This document shows positions 13,020 through 19,602 of a stretch of DNA of 24,420 bases, one piece after another. Below the pieces are notes generated by a model that was not told where the DNA came from, made no database searches, and was given only the letters and a program-made list of their open reading frames with translations. Each line of letters starts with the position of its first letter. Positions within the stretch are counted from its first letter, which is position 1. This stretch comes from a virus, in the IMG/VR virus record IMGVR_UViG_3300044940_000075, positions 1-24,420 of that record; one strand, given 5' to 3'. A program made the translations under genes and the position numbers.

Positions 13020-13610
13020 TCACTTACGTTGCGCATACATGATGCGGATTTTCCCGACCTGCCCGGTCACGTTCTCTGTATAACCCTTTAGCCATGTTTT
13101 ATTGTAACGAACATAAGCACCATTGCGGATAACGTATGCCGTCGTTGCATCACCGAACGGATCATGCACAATCCAGTTTTCCCCATCATCACCGACAACC
13201 AGCACAATGTGACCACCGCGAAGACCCGGAAGCTTGTTCGTGCCGATGATGACCGGGCCCGAATGTAGAGCTTCGGTTAACTCTTCAGCGGTCCCGTCGT
13301 TGATACGCATAACAACATTATGCTCAGGCAGTCGACTCTCAATCCCGGCTCTTTGTACCGGCCACCAGAGCGATGTATAACCCGTGATCCACTGCATTTG
13401 AGCCATGGCGCGCTTGGCTATTGGTGCGGAACCTACCATGACCTCAATGTCTCTGATATAATCAGCAAGGCCAGCATCATCAGCAGGACGTCTCAGATGA
13501 TAACATATCAGCATCCATGCGGATGTTGAGAAGCATTGTGACCATGCGCCGAATCGCCCGTCGAACGAGTAATTGTCTCGCTGGCTGTTATAGTCTACGG
13601 TTAACCTCAT
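13020..13610 (-). CDS. C39-like cysteine peptidase, probable endolysin
   Basis: 196 residues, last gene of the lysis block. The papain-like C39 pattern is visible: GAWSQCFSTSAWMLI with nucleophile Cys26 preceded by the oxyanion-type Gln25, GGHIVLVVGDD with His134, and VHDPFGD with Asp150. Such peptidases occur as phage lysins that cut peptidoglycan peptide bridges. No signal peptide is visible, so release would depend on a holin. The start overlaps the lipoprotein stop by ATGA. Fold and catalytic triad are well supported; use as the lysin is inferred from position beside small membrane proteins and the lack of another wall hydrolase in the window. Confidence 0.75.
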   Translation of the reverse strand: MRLTVDYNSQRDNYSFDGRFGAWSQCFSTSAWMLICYHLRRPADDAGLADYIRDIEVMVGSAPIAKRAMAQMQWITGYTSLWWPVQRAGIESRLPEHNVVMRINDGTAEELTEALHSGPVIIGTNKLPGLRGGHIVLVVGDDGENWIVHDPFGDATTAYVIRNGAYVRYNKTWLKGYTENVTGQVGKIRIMYAQRK

Positions 13611-14014
13611 CGCTCATACTCCTTAAGACATTCTGGTTCTGGTATCGTGCATGATTGCCCCGGTACGATACGAGCAGGCAGCCATGATTGCTCAAGCTCT
13701 CGGACCCTCAGCCACGCGCAGCGGGCATCACGCTCAGCGGCCCTCTTATAACACTGCTGTCGGATAACCTCAGCGCGAAGGTCTTTTGCATGTTTAGCAA
13801 GTGCATTATATTCGCGCCATGTCGGCCCGCGGTTAACGTCTGTTACAATAGCAGCATCAGGTATACGCACACGGCCTGCAGTGTAACGATTATTGCCTGC
13901 CAGTGTGCTGCAACCTATCATACTCGCGAGCATCAGGAACGATAGAATCAGGACGTTCAACGGGCTCTGGCAGTGTGTATCTCTGTGACAATCGTGCATA
14001 TGCATAGTAACCAC
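13607..14014 (-). CDS. Probable lipoprotein in the lysis block (outer-spanin candidate)
   Basis: Up to 135 residues; Met4 or Met6 may be the true start. Residues about 19-35 are a hydrophobic signal segment (LNVLILSFLMLASMIGC) that ends in a lipobox-like MIGC, followed by STLAGNN, so acylation at Cys35 is likely. The mature part is charged and helical (REYNALAKHAKDLRAEVIRQQCYKRAAERDARCAWLRVRELEQ) with several cysteines. It overlaps the preceding 69-residue membrane gene by 125 bases in another frame, an arrangement that recalls Rz/Rz1 spanin pairs. If so, it would be the outer-membrane partner. Role inferred. Confidence 0.6.
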   Translation of the reverse strand: MVTMHMHDCHRDTHCQSPLNVLILSFLMLASMIGCSTLAGNNRYTAGRVRIPDAAIVTDVNRGPTWREYNALAKHAKDLRAEVIRQQCYKRAAERDARCAWLRVRELEQSWLPARIVPGQSCTIPEPECLKEYER

Positions 14015-14099
14015 CGATCGAGAGCACTATAATCAGTATAACGATGACCTCGAAGATTCGATCAAGGCGGGCGGAGTATAACCTTTCAAGCATCGTCAT
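13890..14099 (-). CDS. Small single-pass membrane protein (inner-spanin candidate)
   Basis: 69 residues with a basic N-terminus (MTMLERLYSARLDR), one transmembrane segment (IFEVIVILIIVLSIGGYYAYA, residues 15-35) and a Pro/Asp-rich outside tail of about 33 residues. It overlaps the two-TM gene by 14 bases on one side and the lipoprotein gene by 125 bases on the other. A type II or N-in topology with a short external part suits a small inner spanin or an antiholin-like protein. It lacks the long coiled coil of Rz, so the assignment is uncertain. Confidence 0.6.
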   Translation of the reverse strand: MTMLERLYSARLDRIFEVIVILIIVLSIGGYYAYARLSQRYTLPEPVERPDSIVPDAREYDRLQHTGRQ

Positions 14100-14334
14100 T
14101 GCCTCTTTTAGATCGATCCTGTACCAGCAACCACGCTTCGCGAGCGAGCGGATACAGTAACAGTATGAATCCCGTTATCTGGATCAGATTGCTGTGCAGC
14201 TCAATCTCCCAGATGCGCACAGGCGACGTCTCAAGGAGCTGTCCTGCAATGAGCATGATTGCTCCGACAATGCGATAGACATTGCTCGATCGCAGAATCG
14301 GTCGGTTAACTCTGTCAGTCCTGTTTCTGGCCAT
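14086..14334 (-). CDS. Two-TM membrane protein, holin candidate
   Basis: 82 residues with an Arg-rich head (MARNRTDRVNRPILR), transmembrane segment 1 (YRIVGAIMLIAGQLLE, residues about 20-36), a short polar loop, transmembrane segment 2 (LIQITGFILLLYPLAREAWLL, residues about 50-70) and a charged tail (QDRSKRGNDDA). Size, two segments and charged C-terminus fit class II-type holins, and it lies between a membrane-anchored coiled coil and the small membrane proteins just ahead of the probable lysin. Overlaps both neighbours by 14-20 bases. No family motif distinguishes it. Confidence 0.55.
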   Translation of the reverse strand: MARNRTDRVNRPILRSSNVYRIVGAIMLIAGQLLETSPVRIWEIELHSNLIQITGFILLLYPLAREAWLLVQDRSKRGNDDA

Positions 14335-14737
14335 GTTTAAGCTCGTACAGTATGGATCGTTGAAATTCTGTCAGGTTATCAGTTATACGCCTCTCCAGCT
14401 CAGTGATTCGGTCATCAAGACGTTCTTCGAGACGCAGAAGCCTGTTTGTAAGATCGTTCATAAATCGTTTATCTTCATCGCGAAGGGCCTGTATAATCTG
14501 CACGGACGTCCGTAACTGTTCGATCGCCTCATCAGTGCGCCGTGTATGCGCTTTGATCTGGTCAATACTATTACGCAGGTCTGCAATCGTGTCGCTGTTA
14601 CTCGATATGATAGCCTCACGTATCTCATCAATGTGCCCTCTGTGCAGTAGCTGAGGTATTATCCGCGCGTAATGCGTTGCTATCGCGCCGACGATCAACG
14701 CAATCAGGCCGGTTATGATGTAGTCGTCGCGTATCAT
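14315..14737 (-). CDS. Membrane-anchored coiled-coil protein
   Basis: 140 residues with one N-terminal transmembrane segment (YIITGLIALIVGAIATHYARII, residues 6-27) and then an almost continuous coiled coil to the end (heptad-rich DLRNSIDQIKAHTRRTDEAIEQLRTSVQIIQAL and RLLRLEERLDDRITELERRI). The layout, N-in anchor plus long periplasmic coiled coil, is that of an inner spanin such as Rz, and it starts the lysis block; a phage holin-associated or superinfection protein is possible too. The ATG overlaps the SGNH gene stop as ATGA (14734-14737). Confidence 0.65.
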   Translation of the reverse strand: MIRDDYIITGLIALIVGAIATHYARIIPQLLHRGHIDEIREAIISSNSDTIADLRNSIDQIKAHTRRTDEAIEQLRTSVQIIQALRDEDKRFMNDLTNRLLRLEERLDDRITELERRITDNLTEFQRSILYELKHGQKQD

Positions 14738-15525
14738 GTTATGATGCGCCCGTTGTCTGCATAATGTGCGCGATTGAGCAGCGCGTCAAATCGAATAAAT
14801 CCTCTATCACTCAGATGCACGCCGTCTGAGAATAACCGTGCCCGCGGCCAAAGGCCCATTGTCGCGAACCGTTTCAGAGAAACAAACACAGCATTGTTAC
14901 CCTGCGTCACGTCACCGCGCACAGTATCAATCATAAGCTGCTCGGCTAACCATGTGTGCTGCGTCAGATATAAGTCGAACACAGGCGGCAAACCATACAG
15001 GATTATTCGAGCTTGTGGCCATGTACGCCTTGCGTCTGAATATACCTGCCGGAACTCACTCTCGCATCGGCTCCACGCATAACGCGATAACAGCATATTG
15101 CCGACGATGCAGCCAAGAACCACAAACGCGGGCGAGATGTTAACCGATCGCAGTACCGGTGCGATGTCGCGTATAACTCTACTGTACTGCAATCCACCGA
15201 GGCCTGAGATGCCGCAGTGTATATCCACCGCTGTGCATTGCTCGGCTCTCAAGGCGATGAGAGAATCATTGATGCTGATTGTAACATGACGCTCGCGTGA
15301 TGGTCGTCTCGCATATCCGCGTATGTTTGCGATCATCTGTTGCAGAGCATAATCATGCATGAGATGCGCCGGGAACGGTTGATCTATCACGTCAGTCTGT
15401 GTGATATTGCGCAGAGCAGCCATGTGACGGGCAGCCTGCCACAGGTCCCGCTCAGCACGTGTGCGGATCATTGCATCGAGATGCAACCGGAGTACAGGCA
15501 GAATATCACGCATGTATAACCTCAC
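14734..15525 (-). CDS. SGNH-fold hydrolase in the fibre region
   Basis: 263 residues with four SGNH-like blocks: SINDSLI (nucleophile Ser88; the usual GDS has become NDS), GISGLGG (107-111), VVLGCIVGNML (Asn143) and LFSDGVHLS (Asp234, His237) as block V. These esterases often remove acetyl groups from cell-surface sugars or teichoic acids during adsorption. It sits between fibre-associated and lysis genes, and overlaps both neighbours by ATGA, so a virion-borne or host-surface-modifying esterase is likely. The altered block I may change activity; I am sure of the fold at a moderate level. Confidence 0.65.
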   Translation of the reverse strand: MRLYMRDILPVLRLHLDAMIRTRAERDLWQAARHMAALRNITQTDVIDQPFPAHLMHDYALQQMIANIRGYARRPSRERHVTISINDSLIALRAEQCTAVDIHCGISGLGGLQYSRVIRDIAPVLRSVNISPAFVVLGCIVGNMLLSRYAWSRCESEFRQVYSDARRTWPQARIILYGLPPVFDLYLTQHTWLAEQLMIDTVRGDVTQGNNAVFVSLKRFATMGLWPRARLFSDGVHLSDRGFIRFDALLNRAHYADNGRIIT

Positions 15526-15935
15526 AGTACAGCCGCAGATCTAAACATATCATCGATCTGGTTGTCGGTTAACCCAAGGTAGACACCAATAGCCGCCACA
15601 GTTGGCGAGTCTCTGCGAATCTCTGTCGCATATTCCCACTCGATCTGTATCTCTGCTGATGACGCAGCAATAGCCTCCTCTACTGCCGTTAGAAGATTAT
15701 TCTGCAGGAGGATCAGTCGGGCCTGCCTCGGCGATATGCTTGCCGGAACAGGCAACACTGGCGGAACAGGATGCTCTGTTACTGTTTGCGTGTCTGGATC
15801 GTAACACGGTTGAGCGATCCCCTCGACAAGCGCATGGTCGATCTCATAGACATTGCTGATCGAGGGCTGCGGGCAATCGAATGTCCCGATAATCCTGTTG
15901 TAGTCTGCTGGATCAATTTGTACAAATACTGTCAT
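15522..15935 (-). CDS. Tail fibre-associated protein
   Basis: 137 residues starting at 15935 with AGGAGG about twelve bases upstream. The N-terminal half is a strand-rich, Pro-rich region; the C-terminal half, SPRQARLILLQNNLLTAVEEAIAASSAEIQIEWEYATEIRRDSPTVAAIGVYLGLTDNQIDDMFRSAA, is a helical pattern found in small proteins coded next to phage tail fibres (a fibre chaperone or fibre-attached subunit). It follows the fibre gene by 18 bases and is coupled to the SGNH gene. The precise role is not known. Confidence 0.65.
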   Translation of the reverse strand: MTVFVQIDPADYNRIIGTFDCPQPSISNVYEIDHALVEGIAQPCYDPDTQTVTEHPVPPVLPVPASISPRQARLILLQNNLLTAVEEAIAASSAEIQIEWEYATEIRRDSPTVAAIGVYLGLTDNQIDDMFRSAAVL

Positions 15936-15953
15936 TGTGTTATCCTCCTGTGG

Positions 15954-17135
15954 TTAACTATTGCGAGAGTCAAAATAGCCGAAGAGCTGGACGGTGGTCT
16001 GGTGGTTACCGTCCAAGTAACTGCCAGTCCGCCTCATTGCTATTTGTGATGATGTGTCAGTGTATATCAGCATGTTAGTCGCGGATGAAACCCGATCGAA
16101 TGGGGAGTCAATATAACGAGACCCAACCACACCCCTGAAGCTGCTGTCCCAGAGTACACTATTCGGCACCTGCGATGTCTGAGATGGGTCCTGTACTGAT
16201 ATTGCCAAGTTGGTACCTGCAGCCGCCAGTCCGCAGCTTATAACAATATCAGCCAGCACTCTGATTCCAGCCGGCGTGCCGAGGCTGTATAACGCTCCTG
16301 AGGTTGATATTGCGACGCCGTTGATCGGCACTCTCACGGTCTCATACAGATGCCAGTCACCCCTTTGAATGACTCTAATCAGGTTAGCCGATCCGTCTGT
16401 TGTTCGCGAGGTTATCCGACGCTTCCGCGTAAATCCAGTTGGTAACGTTGGGTTGAGTGACGTACTAACACAGTAATCTACTGTAGTGCCGTCCGAGTTT
16501 GAAATAGCAAAGACATGATAGGTAGAGTTAGGCGACAAGGACGACGCACCAACCAGTTTGCCCTGATTGTTTCCAGCGGACCAAGCTGCATTGCAGTTGA
16601 TCGTCCATGCAGGTAACGTGATAACCGCTGCCCGATCATCAGTAGCATAAAGGCCGGCGGTTATATCGAGATGTGTGTTAGGGTTAGTCGCGTTAGGCGT
16701 AACGTCACCACCAATCTTGATGTGCGGGCCGTAAGCATTGCTGACAGCGGTCTGCAATGCTGTGATAGCCTGTTGTATTGCCACAATCTCTGCCAGCCTG
16801 ATGATCTTACCCAGCCCCTTGTACGACACACGCACCGTCTTACCGTTATCCGCAGGATTAAACAGTATCACGCCTGTGCCATACTCAGCATCACCCTCAT
16901 AATCGACCCAGAATTGGTTAGCCGACGGGGTTATGCGGGCAAGCTGCTCGGTAAACGGTGCGGTGGTAGAGTTATCCACAACGGTCACACTGCTCGGATT
17001 GGTCCTCTGCGGTGACTGCGTTAACCGAATGCCATAAGCGTTCATATTTTCCAGCCACGCGATAGTATGCAGCTCGTTGGTGATCTGCTGAGGGTTAAAC
17101 TGTCCTGTTAGTGGATTATATCGTATCTCGCTCAT
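15954..17135 (-). CDS. Tail fibre or receptor-binding protein
   Basis: 393 residues. The N-terminus is short and Gln/Asn-rich, followed by a beta-rich region (about 60-110, VWDYEGDAEYGTGVIL-like strands) and a helix (IVAIQQAITALQTAVSNAYG) that can trimerise. Residues 150-393 are rich in Ser, Thr, Asn and Gly with alternating strands, typical of receptor-binding fibre or baseplate tip domains. Its place immediately after the hub gene (ATGA overlap, 17132-17135) is the normal place for the host-recognition protein. No catalytic motif seen. Function inferred from order and composition. Confidence 0.65.
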   Translation of the reverse strand: MSEIRYNPLTGQFNPQQITNELHTIAWLENMNAYGIRLTQSPQRTNPSSVTVVDNSTTAPFTEQLARITPSANQFWVDYEGDAEYGTGVILFNPADNGKTVRVSYKGLGKIIRLAEIVAIQQAITALQTAVSNAYGPHIKIGGDVTPNATNPNTHLDITAGLYATDDRAAVITLPAWTINCNAAWSAGNNQGKLVGASSLSPNSTYHVFAISNSDGTTVDYCVSTSLNPTLPTGFTRKRRITSRTTDGSANLIRVIQRGDWHLYETVRVPINGVAISTSGALYSLGTPAGIRVLADIVISCGLAAAGTNLAISVQDPSQTSQVPNSVLWDSSFRGVVGSRYIDSPFDRVSSATNMLIYTDTSSQIAMRRTGSYLDGNHQTTVQLFGYFDSRNS

Positions 17136-18775
17136 CGTATCTGTCCTACCATTTTCGCGTCATTAGCCTGTTGTTGTAATGCTGATACATAATCATATAC
17201 CCGCCTCGGCGGCGGACCGAACTCGGCTGAACTGATCATGATACCGTCCGGAGCGAACTTGTACGTGGCCTTTGTTAACTCTGCAATATAATGTTTAGAA
17301 CCGACCACATCGAACTGGATGCTGTCAATCCAGACACGCCGGAATGTACCTGCATCGTCGTCAATGATGATACCGACCTCATTGATATGACTCAATCCAA
17401 GCGAGCTTATGTCAACCTCAATCGGTATCCAGACATTCGCGACGTTAACCGGCAGCGCGAACAGGTGCTGCGTAAATGACCCGTAACCGATACCGAAGCG
17501 TAGCCACGTGCTTGAGTTTATTGTTGTTCTGGCATATAACCGGACCTTCTTGATCGTGCCCTTAACGTTAACCGACGATCGCAGTTGTGCTGTTGCAGCG
17601 TTAGACCATTCAAGCTTGAGGCTGCCGGCCCCGGTGACCAGTATATCTGTGTCTACTGTAACTGATAGATCAGACGATGGTGGAGCGTTAACCGTCCACT
17701 GCGCTGCATTGTCGCATTCCTGCGCAATGATCCTGTGAGTTGACACTGGCATAACGATCCGATACAGACCGGGCCGCAGGTAGTCGTCTGGTGACCTGAT
17801 AGGAATGCCGCTGATTGATATGTAAGGTTTTGGGTCCTTATGTTCCGCAAGCAGTGCATCTGCTACTGCTTCACAATCCGCATCTGAGAAATATCCGGGC
17901 ATCTGATAGTTAAGCACGCGCTCACCATATCGGGCCCGTGACGTGGCGTCACTGCGCACCGCGGCAACGACCCAACCTGCTCCACCAGAGCCTTTGCCCT
18001 GTTGACGCTTAACGACGATAGTGTTATAAACAACGTTATCCACCTGCATCTCGACCTCGATGCTCTCGCAGCTAACGCCGGCCCAGAACGTACGCAGGAT
18101 GTTATTGTTCCGACGATAGTAATAAAACTCACCATCGCCATTAACGCCCCAGTATGCGTTAGCCATGTCGGAGTATGTCTTAAGTATCTTCTCGATCTCT
18201 GCGTTAGCCAGATCGTTAGTCGATACGACTGGCGTGTCTGTATCAGTCTCGATCAGCGATGCATTGTATTTGATACTTGTGGCTGGTGCGATTTTATTGA
18301 GCGCGATGTCATTGACTATCTGGCCGACGTCTATCGGCGGGCTGTACTCTCCTTCAAGGTTAACCAGTGATAACTCCTTTCTCAGTCCAAATCCTTTATA
18401 AACATATTGCGTGTTGCCTGTGCTGTCGTCCGGGGCACTTTCGATTGATCCGACGAACCAGTTAAACTGAGTATTGAAGACGTTAACCGACACCTGCATA
18501 ATCGGCTCAAGCGGCCACGGTGGTAGCTCATTGAGAGTGAGCTTGAAATCTGCGCATCCATGTTCATCGATTGTGAACTCCAGTGAGTGGACTAAAGTCC
18601 GCTCAATATCTGTACGTATCCGGCCGAGTAACGCACCGCTTGACGTCGCGAACGTAATATCAGCGATTCCGCCTCGACGACCCGAGCTGCGAACGTATGG
18701 CGTTAACCGATACGGCTTGCCATAGATCCAGCCGCCAAACATGCCCCGGCCGGATGCTGCTGATCTGCGACTCAT
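17132..18775 (-). CDS. Tail hub/Tal-like baseplate protein with carbohydrate-binding-type insert
   Basis: 547 residues from Met at 18775, which makes an ATGA overlap with the Dit-like gene and has AGAGGTGG seven bases upstream; the longer frame from 18796 lacks a ribosome binding site. Residues about 40-340 have the tail-hub pattern (strand-rich, SVNVFNTQFNWFVGSIES, FGLRKELSLVNLEGEY, then ALLAEHKDPKPYISI). Residues about 350-500 look like a jelly-roll carbohydrate-binding module (VTGAGSLKLEW, VRLYARTTINSSTWLRFGIGY, WIDSIQFDV). It would form the tail tip and contact surface sugars. Hub call is by position and pattern. Confidence 0.65.
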   Translation of the reverse strand: MSRRSAASGRGMFGGWIYGKPYRLTPYVRSSGRRGGIADITFATSSGALLGRIRTDIERTLVHSLEFTIDEHGCADFKLTLNELPPWPLEPIMQVSVNVFNTQFNWFVGSIESAPDDSTGNTQYVYKGFGLRKELSLVNLEGEYSPPIDVGQIVNDIALNKIAPATSIKYNASLIETDTDTPVVSTNDLANAEIEKILKTYSDMANAYWGVNGDGEFYYYRRNNNILRTFWAGVSCESIEVEMQVDNVVYNTIVVKRQQGKGSGGAGWVVAAVRSDATSRARYGERVLNYQMPGYFSDADCEAVADALLAEHKDPKPYISISGIPIRSPDDYLRPGLYRIVMPVSTHRIIAQECDNAAQWTVNAPPSSDLSVTVDTDILVTGAGSLKLEWSNAATAQLRSSVNVKGTIKKVRLYARTTINSSTWLRFGIGYGSFTQHLFALPVNVANVWIPIEVDISSLGLSHINEVGIIIDDDAGTFRRVWIDSIQFDVVGSKHYIAELTKATYKFAPDGIMISSAEFGPPPRRVYDYVSALQQQANDAKMVGQIR

Positions 18776-19602
18776 CGCAGCCACCTCTCTCGCCATCTAA
18801 CAGTGATCTCTGCGTTAGCATACCCGGACTCGTAGACGAGTGTATTCGCGCCCGGAAACAAACGTATCAGCGTTGATCCGTCGGCTAACGATGCGGCGGA
18901 TATATCTGAGTTATTGAGGATTATTGATCCATCAATGCTGCTGATGACGATAGTGCTCCCAGCGTTAAACTGAGAGACGCCCAGCTCAATAAACTCTCCT
19001 GTTGTAACGTTAGTTAACCGAAATGCCGGGTTAGCCGCCTGCGCGGTCACCTCAATGACAGGATACGCTATACGCCTCGATGTGTTAGTGACTGATAACG
19101 TTCCACCTGTACCGATCCCGCCCGACGGAGTCGATGCTGTATATTCTGTCTGCGTCTCCCAGCAACCATCGAGCATGATCATGTTGATCATGCCTCGACC
19201 GATACGCATGTCAAGGCCGTCCTGTGTTGTTATATCCTCTGAGGATAACGCGACACGGGCCCTCAGTGGTAATGAGCCGCCGTCATCCTGATCATCATAA
19301 ACATAGATCGGAGCATAACGACTGTCAAACATGCTGATAATGTCATCATAGGCGTCTCTGTATGATGTATCACTGTCTGCTGTTATATCAATGCCGATCT
19401 GCAATCGTCTCGCTCCTACGCTGTTATCGCCCGTAAGTATAACACCATCGCGACCGTAACGCTCACGAGCTCCGGTACGGGGCTCGACGTTAGACGTGCG
19501 CACACTGTTAACACTCACTTTCGCACCAGAGGCAAGCGTTATCCGCTCCTTTGTGTCGAGCGTGAGCGTTCTAACTGTGTTAACTATCCTGAGTGTCCTC
19601 AT
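18772..19602 (-). CDS. Distal tail protein (Dit-like)
   Basis: 276 residues between tape measure and hub, the standard Dit position. The tape-measure stop and this start overlap by one base (TGATG). The N-terminal half contains RLQIGIDITADSDTSYRDAYDDIISMFDSRYAPIYVYDD, resembling the Dit N-terminal ring domain. The C-terminal part from about residue 165 (GTLSVTNTSRRIAYPVIEVT... SIDGSIILNNSD ... FPGANTLVYE) is like the galectin-fold domain of phage tail proteins, with the FPGANTL motif that is nearly diagnostic. It joins the tail tube to the tip. Confidence 0.8.
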   Translation of the reverse strand: MRTLRIVNTVRTLTLDTKERITLASGAKVSVNSVRTSNVEPRTGARERYGRDGVILTGDNSVGARRLQIGIDITADSDTSYRDAYDDIISMFDSRYAPIYVYDDQDDGGSLPLRARVALSSEDITTQDGLDMRIGRGMINMIMLDGCWETQTEYTASTPSGGIGTGGTLSVTNTSRRIAYPVIEVTAQAANPAFRLTNVTTGEFIELGVSQFNAGSTIVISSIDGSIILNNSDISAASLADGSTLIRLFPGANTLVYESGYANAEITVRWRERWLR

